From: Cryobacterium sp. PH31-L1
GTDB lineage: Bacteria; Actinomycetota; Actinomycetes; Actinomycetales; Microbacteriaceae
DNA length: 64,000 nt
Assembly: GCF_030063145.1 (NCBI RefSeq)
Contig: NZ_JASISM010000001.1
Coordinates: forward strand, 744,001-808,000
Reading direction: 5' to 3'
Made by a program: the position numbers and the translations under genes. A model generated the notes under the pieces. It saw nothing but the letters and a program-made list of their open reading frames with translations. It was not told the origin of the DNA and did not search any database. Position 1 is the first letter of the stretch, and the number at the start of each line of letters is the position of its first letter. Shown here piece after piece: positions 53,219 through 60,813 of this stretch.

Positions 53219-54001
53219 ATGCGCGAACTCATTCCGCTGCGCCTGGATGCGAACCTCAAATGGCTCTTCACGGAACGACCGTTTCTGGAACGCTTCGATG
53301 CCGCGGCCGCGGCCGGTTTCGCCGGCGTGGAATACGCGAACCCCTACGACTTTCCACTCGCGCAGTTGCGCCGGTGCCTGGCGGACGCCGGGTTGCACCA
53401 GGTGCTGATCAATACGCCAGGACCGTCGACGTTCGGCTATGCCTGCGTTCCTGACTCGGTCGGCGAATTTCGCGCTGGCATCTCCCGATCGTTGGAATAC
53501 GCCACCGGTCTCGGTGCGACGCGCATCCACGTCATGGGCGGCCGCGTCCCCGAGGGTGTGCGGTGGGATCGCGCATTCGCGACCTATGTGACCAACCTGG
53601 CCTGGGCCGCCGAGCAGGCGGCGTCGACCGACGTCATCCTTGTGCTCGAAGCTTTGAATCAGCGAGATGCTCCCGGATTCGTGCTCGAGTCCGTTGAGCA
53701 GGCCGCTTCGGTCGTTGATGCCATCGGCAGCGAGTCCCTCGGAATCCTCTATGACGTCTACCACGCCCAGGTGCAGCAGGGCGATGTGATCAGCCGCCTG
53801 CGCAATCTCTTTCAGCACGTTGCCCACGTGCAGATCGCCGACCCGCCCAGCCGGACTGAGCCGGGCACCGGCGAGATCTGCTGGGATTCGTTCTTTGCCG
53901 AACTGCGCCTTCTTCGTTATGACGGATGGATCGGTCTGGAGTATCGGCCAGCCGAGGAGACCGTCGCTGGCCTGGCCTGGCGTGATGCCTTTACGATCTG
54001 A
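53219..54001 (+). CDS. hyi: hydroxypyruvate isomerase-like TIM-barrel protein
   Basis: A 260-aa xylose-isomerase-like protein of the Hyi/OtnI group. Motifs are LDANLKWLFTERPFLERFDAAAAAGF at the start, VMGGRVPEG, LEALNQRDAPGF with a metal-binding Glu, LGILYDVYHAQVQQGDV and IGLEYRP with a metal-binding Glu. It would interconvert hydroxypyruvate with tartronate semialdehyde or isomerise 2-oxo-tetronate. The gene follows the ModA-like gene closely. It ends inside the convergent SGNH-GAF gene (11-bp overlap). Confidence 0.82.
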   Translation: MRELIPLRLDANLKWLFTERPFLERFDAAAAAGFAGVEYANPYDFPLAQLRRCLADAGLHQVLINTPGPSTFGYACVPDSVGEFRAGISRSLEYATGLGATRIHVMGGRVPEGVRWDRAFATYVTNLAWAAEQAASTDVILVLEALNQRDAPGFVLESVEQAASVVDAIGSESLGILYDVYHAQVQQGDVISRLRNLFQHVAHVQIADPPSRTEPGTGEICWDSFFAELRLLRYDGWIGLEYRPAEETVAGLAWRDAFTI

Positions 54002-55202
54002 TCGCCTGCAGTTCGTTCTGAATCATGAGGGCCAGTTGCCGCAGGAGCACGATGTCAGTATCCGCACGACTGCGTGGTTGTGGGTCGAACACGCACAGAA
54101 CTCCGATTCGTTCACCCAACGGTGATTCGATCGGAAAACCCGCGAAAAATCGCATGAACGGTGCACCCAATACGTAGGGTTTGCCGCGAAAACGCTCGTC
54201 TGTCTCGGTGTCGCCCACGACGAGTGCTCCCGGCTGGATAACGACCGTCGCCGACATCGAATCGGATCTCGTCGGATTGTCACCCGTGGCCCCAGCACTG
54301 GCCACCACTCGCAAACCGGAATGGTCGCGAAGGACGAAGGCCGCGGACTCGGTACCGAAGGACTGTTGCGCCAACGCGAGGATAGGATCAAAGCGGGTCT
54401 CGCGCACGTATGATTCCACACCGGCTTCGACTTCGGGCGGCGCTGTGATCTGCACCGGACTGCCCATGTTCGACCCGTGGCGGTCGTGGGCCAGATCGAG
54501 TCGAGCGGCCATTTCGCCGGCCAGGAATTCCCCCCACAGTCGGTAGTCCGACGAATTTCGATACCGGCCCGAGACCGGGGCGGAGACCAGAATTGTCTTC
54601 TCGATCAGTGGTAGATAGACCGCTCGTCGGATGGATCGGCAGACGCGCTCCGTGCGCGCGGTCAAGCGACGAGCGTGCGCGTTGGCGATGGACCCGAGCA
54701 AGCTGTCAAAAACCGGGATTGATCGAATCGGTTGGATGTCCATCACATAAACGGACGTTTCGTTGGACGTTTCCCGTTCAAGGGCCCGGAGCAGGAGGCC
54801 CATGTTTCGCTCCCATGCCTTTTCAGCGGTGAGATTCAGGGCATCGTTCACGCCGACAAACACGACGACCGCATTGATTCGGCTCAGATCCTGCCCAATG
54901 AGCAGATTCGGGAGTTCGTCGAGAAGTCCAAACGGGTCGGCCACCAGGGTCACATCCGTGCCCCGGCCCGTTCGAGTCGATAGTGCACGGGCCAACGATC
55001 CGGGCAGCGCCAGATCGTGGCTCGTGACTCCCCAGCCGGCCGCGGGACCGCCGCCGAGAATAAGCACACGATCGCTGTTTGTCCCTGGCGAGTGGGCCTG
55101 TGGCGGTCCGGTCGGGCGTGGAACAGACTCACTGTCCTGCAGAGCCAGTTTCATCCACGCGCGCATGATCCCGACAACCAGCAGTCGTCTGAGTCCCTGC
55201 AC
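53991..55202 (-). CDS. SGNH-hydrolase/GAF-domain fusion protein
   Basis: A 403-aa protein with an unusual pair of domains. Residues about 40-235 look like an SGNH-type fold: VLILGGGPAAGWGV replaces the G-D-S block, and AVVVFVGVNDALN matches block III. Residues about 255-400 are a GAF-type sensor domain of the kind found with histidine kinases (LALAQQSFGTESAAFVLRD, RFFAGFPIESPLGERIGVLCVFD). No other module is attached. The hydrolase nucleophile serine is missing, so this may be a sensor or ligand-binding protein. The start could be 55202 or a nearby downstream ATG. Confidence 0.75.
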   Translation of the reverse strand: MQGLRRLLVVGIMRAWMKLALQDSESVPRPTGPPQAHSPGTNSDRVLILGGGPAAGWGVTSHDLALPGSLARALSTRTGRGTDVTLVADPFGLLDELPNLLIGQDLSRINAVVVFVGVNDALNLTAEKAWERNMGLLLRALERETSNETSVYVMDIQPIRSIPVFDSLLGSIANAHARRLTARTERVCRSIRRAVYLPLIEKTILVSAPVSGRYRNSSDYRLWGEFLAGEMAARLDLAHDRHGSNMGSPVQITAPPEVEAGVESYVRETRFDPILALAQQSFGTESAAFVLRDHSGLRVVASAGATGDNPTRSDSMSATVVIQPGALVVGDTETDERFRGKPYVLGAPFMRFFAGFPIESPLGERIGVLCVFDPQPRSRADTDIVLLRQLALMIQNELQAIRS

Positions 55203-55327
55203 CGCGCCACTCTCATTTCAGTCCCTATTACTTTGCCCGAGACTCCGCCTACACCCGCCGACTTCGTGGCACCAGTTCGGGGCTGATTCTGCGTCTGATA
55301 AGCTGGATACGGTCCTTCTTCGGAAGT

Positions 55328-55400
55328 GACCGAGCAACCGGAGCGCAGCTGGCAGGAAGCTGGTCCTCGGTGGTGGTTTCCCAGAATCGCGTTTTTTTTG
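55328..55400 (+). ncRNA. Actino-pnp-type structured leader
   Basis: This region lies in the 382-bp gap before pnp. ACCGAG (55329-55334) pairs with CTCGGT (55366-55371), and CAGCT with AGCTG (about 55346-55361) forms an inner hairpin with loop GGCAGGA. Eight T residues follow at 55392-55399. TAAGCT at 55299-55304 is a likely -10 box. The position and stem layout fit the Actino-pnp RNA element known from actinobacterial exoribonuclease leaders, which is thought to be a target of RNase cleavage in autoregulation. Boundaries are approximate. Confidence 0.6.
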
Positions 55401-55584
55401 AGGCGCGCGGCTTCTGGTGAATTTCTACTGGTGGCCAGCAAAGCGACAGTGTTTATACAGAAAATGTTGACACGCGGCTTAGTCTTGCCTGTTCGGGCTC
55501 CTCGTCCCACTCGTCTGTCATACGGGCACGCGAGCCTTCGTCGCCAGCATGGCGAGAAGCAAACTTAAAGGAGAAAACCCCCAC

Positions 55585-57873
55585 ATGGAGGGTCCAGAAA
55601 TCACGTTCGCCGAGACCGTCATCGATAACGGCAAGTACGGCAAGCGCACCATCCGTTTTGAAACCGGCCGTCTCGCCCAGCAGGCGCAGGGTTCTGCCGC
55701 CGCCTACATTGACGAAGAGACGATGCTGCTCTCCGCCACGAGCGTCAGCAAGCAGCCGAAGGACAACTTCGACTTCTTCCCGCTCACCATCGACGTTGAA
55801 GAGCGTATGTACGCAGCCGGGCGCATCCCGGGCAGCTTCTTCCGTCGTGAAGGTCGTCCCTCGACCGACGCGATCCTCACCTGCCGTCTGATCGACCGGC
55901 CGTTGCGCCCGTCGTTCGTCGACGGTCTCCGCAACGAGATCCAGGTTGTCATCACCGTTCTGGCCATCGAGCCCGACGAACTGTACGACGTGCTCGCGAT
56001 CAACGCGGCCTCCATGTCGACTCAGCTCGCCGGCCTGCCGTTCTCCGGACCGATCGGTGGCGTTCGCGTCGCCCTCATTCCCGACGAGAACGGTGGCGGC
56101 CAGTGGGTTGCCTTCCCGAAGCACTCGCAGCTCGACGATGCCGTCTTCAGCATGGTCGTCGCCGGCCGCGTTGTCACGGATGCCGCCGGCGCGCAAGACG
56201 TCGCGATCATGATGATCGAGGCCGAAGCCACGGACGCCGCCTGGAACCTGATCAAGGGCGGCGCCATCGCGCCGAACGAAGCCGTCGTTGCAGAGGGCAT
56301 CGAAGCCTCCAAGCCCTTCATCAAGCAGCTCGTCTTCGCGCAGCAGCAGGTGGCGGATGCCGCAGCCAAGCCGACCGCCGACTTCGCCCTGTTCCCGCCC
56401 TACCAGCCGGCCACCTACGACGCCGTCGCTGCGCTGTCCTACGACCAGCTGGGGACGGTCTACACGATCGCCGACAAGGTCGAGCGTCAGAACGCTGACG
56501 ACGCGCTCAAGGCATCCGTCAAGACCGCCATCGCGGCCAAGGTCGACGCTGGCGAGCTCGACGCGAGCGCCAACAACCAGGTCAACGCGGCCTACAGGTC
56601 GGTCACCAAGCTCGTTGTGCGCTCACGCGTACTCAACGAGGGCATCCGCATCGACGGTCGTGGGCTGGCAGACATCCGTCCGCTCGACGCCGAGGTTGCG
56701 GTCATCCCGCGCGTACACGGTTCGGCCATCTTCCAGCGCGGCGAAACCCAGATCCTGGGCGTCACTACCTTGAACATGCTGAAGCTCGAGCAGTCCATCG
56801 ACTCGCTCAGCCCGGTCACCAAGAAGCGCTACATGCACAACTACAACTTCCCGCCCTACTCGACCGGTGAAACCGGCCGGGTCGGAACGCCGAAGCGCCG
56901 CGAGATCGGCCACGGAGCGCTCGCGGAGCGTGCCCTGGTTCCCGTGCTGCCGACGCGTGAGGAATTCCCCTACGCCATCCGCCAGGTGTCCGAGGCGCTC
57001 AGCTCCAACGGATCCACCTCGATGGGTTCCGTCTGCGCCTCCACCCTGTCGCTGCTAAACGCCGGAGTGCCGCTGCGCGCCCCGGTCGCCGGTATCGCTA
57101 TGGGACTGATCAGCGACACGGTTGACGGTCAGACCCGTTACGCGGCCCTGACCGACATCCTCGGCGCCGAAGACGCCCTCGGCGACATGGACTTCAAGGT
57201 TGCCGGTACGAGCGACTTCATCACCGCGATCCAGCTCGACACCAAGCTCGACGGCATCCCCGCCTCGGTTTTGGCCGGCGCGCTGACGCAGGCGAAGGAT
57301 GCCCGCACCACGATCCTCTCCGTACTGAACGCGGCGATCGACGCTCCCGACGAGATGGCGCCGACCGCGCCCCGCGTCATCAGCGTGCAGATCCCGGTCG
57401 ACAAGATCGGCGAGCTGATCGGCCCGAAGGGCAAGACGATCAACTCGATCCAGGACACCACCGGTGCCGACATCTCGATCGAGGAAGACGGCACCGTGTA
57501 CATCGGCGCCGTCGACGGACCGTCGGCCGAGGCCGCACGCGCCCAGGTCAACGCCATCGCGAACCCGACCAACCCCGAGGTTGGCGAGCAGTTCCTCGGA
57601 ACCGTTGTCAAGATCGCCGCGTTCGGTGCCTTCGTTTCGCTGCTCCCGGGCAAGGATGGTCTGCTGCACATCTCTGAGGTGCGTAAACTTGCTGGTGGCA
57701 AGCGCGTGGAGAACGTCGAAGACGTGCTCGGCGTCGGCCAGAAGGTTCTCGTGGAAATCACGAAGATCGACGACCGTGGCAAGCTGTCGCTCGCCCCGGT
57801 ACTCGAAGAGGCCGCTGACACCGAAGGTCGCGCTGCGGCCTCCGACAGCGCCGACGCTTCGGTCGAGGTTTAA
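55585..57873 (+). CDS. pnp: polynucleotide phosphorylase
   Basis: A 762-aa PNPase that degrades RNA 3'-5' with phosphate and can add tails. Two RNase PH domains (about residues 1-240 and 340-560) flank a helical domain; the RNase PH region contains [24 protein letters not shown] and TFTSPYST-type sequence [34 protein letters not shown] domain ([18 protein letters not shown]) and an S1 domain ([21 protein letters not shown]) end the protein. ATG 55585 has AAAGGAG at 55567-55573 and fits the family N-terminus; an earlier in-frame ATG at 55549 lacks support. Expression is likely controlled by its leader. Confidence 0.97.
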   Translation: MEGPEITFAETVIDNGKYGKRTIRFETGRLAQQAQGSAAAYIDEETMLLSATSVSKQPKDNFDFFPLTIDVEERMYAAGRIPGSFFRREGRPSTDAILTCRLIDRPLRPSFVDGLRNEIQVVITVLAIEPDELYDVLAINAASMSTQLAGLPFSGPIGGVRVALIPDENGGGQWVAFPKHSQLDDAVFSMVVAGRVVTDAAGAQDVAIMMIEAEATDAAWNLIKGGAIAPNEAVVAEGIEASKPFIKQLVFAQQQVADAAAKPTADFALFPPYQPATYDAVAALSYDQLGTVYTIADKVERQNADDALKASVKTAIAAKVDAGELDASANNQVNAAYRSVTKLVVRSRVLNEGIRIDGRGLADIRPLDAEVAVIPRVHGSAIFQRGETQILGVTTLNMLKLEQSIDSLSPVTKKRYMHNYNFPPYSTGETGRVGTPKRREIGHGALAERALVPVLPTREEFPYAIRQVSEALSSNGSTSMGSVCASTLSLLNAGVPLRAPVAGIAMGLISDTVDGQTRYAALTDILGAEDALGDMDFKVAGTSDFITAIQLDTKLDGIPASVLAGALTQAKDARTTILSVLNAAIDAPDEMAPTAPRVISVQIPVDKIGELIGPKGKTINSIQDTTGADISIEEDGTVYIGAVDGPSAEAARAQVNAIANPTNPEVGEQFLGTVVKIAAFGAFVSLLPGKDGLLHISEVRKLAGGKRVENVEDVLGVGQKVLVEITKIDDRGKLSLAPVLEEAADTEGRAAASDSADASVEV

Positions 57874-57940
57874 TACCGCGGTCTAGTTTGCCCCAATAGA
57901 TCTCCCGATCACCTCTCGCCAGGTCGCATCGGGTAGACGG

Positions 57941-57972
57941 AAGGCCCGCACTGCTTGCAGTGCGGGCCTTTT
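57941..57972 (+). terminator. intrinsic terminator after pnp
   Basis: AAGGCCCGCACTGC (57941-57954) is a perfect inverted copy of 57957-57970, giving a stem of about 12 bp with a small CTTG loop, followed by TTC. It sits 67 bp after the pnp stop. Confidence 0.92.
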
Positions 57973-58043
57973 CGCGCGCGCCGCCCGAATCCGAGTCGTC
58001 GACACGCCTTGCCGGGTCCGATGACCGGGTCTACGGTCGCGGC

Positions 58044-58901
58044 ATGACAAATCAACGATTCGCATCCCGATTTCTGCCACGCCTCGGTGCCGTCGCCGTG
58101 ATCACGGGAGCCCTGCTCGCCGGGGCGGTGAGCGCCCCGGCCCTGGCCGAGACCAATTCCGGTTCTGCAGCCCCGGTTGCGGCATCCGCTCACGGCTATG
58201 TCGCCCTGGGCGACTCATTCACCTCGGGTCAGGGTGCCCCGCCGTACGTGCTCGACGGCACCGCGTGCCTGCGCTCCAAACGGGCGAGTTACCCGATCTT
58301 CGCGGCAGTCGTCAGCCCCTATCGACTCGTGTCGAACAATGCCTGCTCCGGTGCCAGCACAGCGGATGTCCCGGCCCAGCTTCTCGCAGTCAGCCCGAGC
58401 ACCGCTCTGGTCACCCTCACCGTTGGCGGCATCGACGCGGGCTCCAACGTGGTGTTGGCGGCATGTGCTCCCGACCCGGCCAGCCCGGTCTGCCTCAGTG
58501 CCATCAACAACAGCGTCGCGCAATTAAGTGTCCTCGCCCCCAAACTCGTGGCGACCTACGGACTCGTGGCGGCAACGCTGCCGAAGGCGAAGATCGCGGT
58601 CTTGAGCTACCCGCGCCAGTTCAAGCCCGGCTTCTCTCCGCTGGGCGATGTACTCAATGGGGCCACAGACGCGCTGAACACGGTAATAGCCGGATCCGTT
58701 GCTGCGATGGCGACACCGCGCATCCGCTTCGTTGATGCCTCCCAGGAATTCGCCGGGCACGGTATCGGGTCGCGAGTTCCGTACTTCGCGTTTGATCCGC
58801 TGAACCCGCTCGCACCGGCCAACTTCCACCCGAACGTCCTCGGCAACAGCCTCGGGTACGCGCGGGCCCTCGTGAATGAAGGGGTGCTGCGCCGCCCGTG
58901 A
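58044..58901 (+). CDS. secreted SGNH/GDSL lipase-like hydrolase
   Basis: A 285-aa exported esterase. The signal peptide is FLPRLGAVAVITGALLAGAVSAPALA (two overlapping hydrophobic stretches, cleavage after ALA). The mature part has block I ALGDSFTSGQG with the nucleophile Ser, AYP-type KRASYPIFAAVV, and NPLAPANFHPNVLGNSLGYA with the catalytic Asp/His region. This matches secreted Streptomyces-type SGNH lipases. TACGGT (58032-58037) is 6 nt before ATG 58044. It follows pnp but has its own promoter. Confidence 0.88.
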   Translation: MTNQRFASRFLPRLGAVAVITGALLAGAVSAPALAETNSGSAAPVAASAHGYVALGDSFTSGQGAPPYVLDGTACLRSKRASYPIFAAVVSPYRLVSNNACSGASTADVPAQLLAVSPSTALVTLTVGGIDAGSNVVLAACAPDPASPVCLSAINNSVAQLSVLAPKLVATYGLVAATLPKAKIAVLSYPRQFKPGFSPLGDVLNGATDALNTVIAGSVAAMATPRIRFVDASQEFAGHGIGSRVPYFAFDPLNPLAPANFHPNVLGNSLGYARALVNEGVLRRP

Positions 58902-58917
58902 GAGCGGCCCTATCTAG

Positions 58918-58946
58918 TTGAAAGAATCACAAGGTAACGATATACT
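58918..58946 (+). promoter_or_regulatory. strong promoter for the ArsR gene
   Basis: TTGAAA (58918-58923) and TATACT (58941-58946) are separated by exactly 17 bp, nearly the sigma-70 consensus. The start codon GTG 58953 lies 6 nt after the -10 box, so the transcript should be leaderless. The AT-rich stretch stands out from its GC-rich surroundings. Confidence 0.82.
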
Positions 58947-58952
58947 AAACCT

Positions 58953-59288
58953 GTGTTGTCTTCTGGTTTGCCCGCCGCCCAATTGAAGTCCGACCTGTTC
59001 AAGTCACTCGGGCATCCATTGCGCGTGCAAGTGCTGGAACAGCTCGTCGCCGGCGAGCGATCGGTGGGGTCACTCGCTGAAGCACTCGGCTGCGAGCTGT
59101 CCAACCTGTCCCAGCAGCTCGGCGTGCTGCGCCGGGCCGGCGTCGTTGTCACCCGCCGAGAGGGAAACTCCATCTTCTATGCACTGCGCGACCCGAGTGC
59201 GGTTGAGCTGCTGGCCGCGGCCAAGCGCATGGTGCTGGCCAACCTCACCGACTCGCACGCCCTGCTCCGCCACCTCGAGCAGGAGTAG
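58953..59288 (+). CDS. ArsR/SmtB-family transcriptional regulator
   Basis: A 111-aa winged-helix protein. The DNA-binding part is KSLGHPLRVQVLEQLVAGERSVGSLAEALGCELSNLSQQLGVLRRAGVVVTRREGNSIFYAL, a standard ArsR layout (helix-turn-helix near residues 40-65). Apart from one Cys in the recognition region there are no metal-site cysteines, so a non-metal signal or an oxidation sensor is as likely as metal sensing. It is convergent with the hydrogenase-like operon, which it may or may not control. Confidence 0.88.
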   Translation: MLSSGLPAAQLKSDLFKSLGHPLRVQVLEQLVAGERSVGSLAEALGCELSNLSQQLGVLRRAGVVVTRREGNSIFYALRDPSAVELLAAAKRMVLANLTDSHALLRHLEQE

Positions 59289-59322
59289 TTGCCGATTTGG
59301 GTCCGAGCGGGCCTGAGCGGGC

Positions 59323-60813
59323 CTACAGGTCGTTGCCGGCGTAGGAGAGGTTGAAGCTCTTATTGGCCAGCGGAAAGTCGGGAACGATAGTTTCCGACAG
59401 GGCATCCGGTACGGCCGGCCAGTTCAGGAACGAGGGGTCAACGACCTTGACCCGGGCCAGCGTGCCGTCGGCGGCGAGTTCAACCCGGTGGGTTGCCGTT
59501 CCGCGCCACGCTTCGACCAGAGCCAGTCCGGTGCCGGCGGTCGTCGGGTTCACGCTGAACGCGGTTCCGGTGTGGCCCTGGAGGCGACGGAGCAGGTCGA
59601 CGGCGACCGCGGTCGATACCTCGACCTCGCGGGCGCGCACGGTGTACCGGGCAAGGACGTCGCCGCTGTCTTCGGTCACGACGTGGAAGACCTCGCCCAG
59701 ATTGACGAACGGATGCTCGTTGCGGGCATCCGTGTCGATGCCCGATGCGCGTGCGACGTAGCCGAGCGTTCCGATCTGGGTCGCGTGCGCGTTGGAGAGC
59801 CGGGCCGTGCCGGTGAAACGGCCGCGCACGATGGCATGGCCGAGCGTGATGCCGGCCAGTTCGGCCATGGCCGCGGCAATACGCACCAAATCGGCGGCTT
59901 CGGGGAGCGCGTTCACCCGGGTGCCGCCGACGCTCAGGGCACCGCGCAGGAGGCGGTGGCCGGTGACCGACTTATTGATGCGCAGCAGCTGCTCGCGCAA
60001 CCCCTGGGCGTGAGCGTCAATGATGCCGAACCCCACGTCGTTGGCCAGGGAACCAAGATCGGTCACGTGATTGTACAGACGCTCGAGTTCCAGCAGCAGA
60101 GCGCGCAGCAGCCGGTCGGGCTCCGATACCTCGATACCGGCGGCCTGCTCGACAGCCATGACGAAGGCGAGGGAGTGACCGACGGCGGTGTCGCCGCTGA
60201 TCTGCTCGGCCAGAAGCACGCCTTCGGCCGCGGTCCTGCCCTCGAAAACCTTCTCGACACCGCGGTGCAGATACCACTGGCGGGCTTCCATTCGCACGAT
60301 GGTCTCGCCGACGACCGAGAAGCGAAAGTGACCGGGCTCGATGATCCCGGCGTGAATGGGACCGACAGCGATCTCGTAGACGCCGGGCCCCTCAACCGGC
60401 ACGAAGGGGAATGACTCGACGTCGGGCTCGAACTCGGGCACGACGGCGTTGGCGCGCAGCATCGGGTACCAGCCGCGCGGCCAGTGGCCGTGGCGCACCA
60501 GACGGTGCGGCTGCGGGTGGTTGCGGGGAACGACGCCGTACAGGTCGCGGATGCCGCGCTCGAAGTTGCCGGCCGACAGGGAAATCTCGGCGAGACTGGG
60601 AATCCAGGCGTCGTCCCGTGGCACCGTGACCATCAGGTCGGCACGCAGCGATGCTGCCCCGACGAAGGAATAGACGATGCGAAAGTGGTCGTCGTCTTCG
60701 TGGCAAGCGACGAGGGCCAGGCGGCTACCGGCATCGAGCAGCGCCCCGGCGGCGGCCGGCAGTTCCGAACGGTCGAGGTGGCGGAGTTCGCCGGGCACTA
60801 GTTCGTCAGCCAT
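59323..60813 (-). CDS. hydrogenase-4 large-subunit-like protein lacking NiFe cysteines
   Basis: A 496-aa protein combining a NuoC-like N-domain (residues about 1-150, with FERGIRDLYGVVPRNHPQPHRLVRH) and a NuoD/HyfG-like large-subunit domain. Family landmarks remain, such as ARQWYLHRGVEKVFEG, but the cysteines that bind nickel-iron are gone: the first motif reads AEQISGDTAVGHS instead of C-G-x-C, and the C-terminal D-P-C-x-x-C is DPSFLNWP. It is therefore not a hydrogenase catalytic subunit but an Ehr-type relative of complex I. It overlaps the next gene upstream by one base. Confidence 0.85.
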   Translation of the reverse strand: MADELVPGELRHLDRSELPAAAGALLDAGSRLALVACHEDDDHFRIVYSFVGAASLRADLMVTVPRDDAWIPSLAEISLSAGNFERGIRDLYGVVPRNHPQPHRLVRHGHWPRGWYPMLRANAVVPEFEPDVESFPFVPVEGPGVYEIAVGPIHAGIIEPGHFRFSVVGETIVRMEARQWYLHRGVEKVFEGRTAAEGVLLAEQISGDTAVGHSLAFVMAVEQAAGIEVSEPDRLLRALLLELERLYNHVTDLGSLANDVGFGIIDAHAQGLREQLLRINKSVTGHRLLRGALSVGGTRVNALPEAADLVRIAAAMAELAGITLGHAIVRGRFTGTARLSNAHATQIGTLGYVARASGIDTDARNEHPFVNLGEVFHVVTEDSGDVLARYTVRAREVEVSTAVAVDLLRRLQGHTGTAFSVNPTTAGTGLALVEAWRGTATHRVELAADGTLARVKVVDPSFLNWPAVPDALSETIVPDFPLANKSFNLSYAGNDL

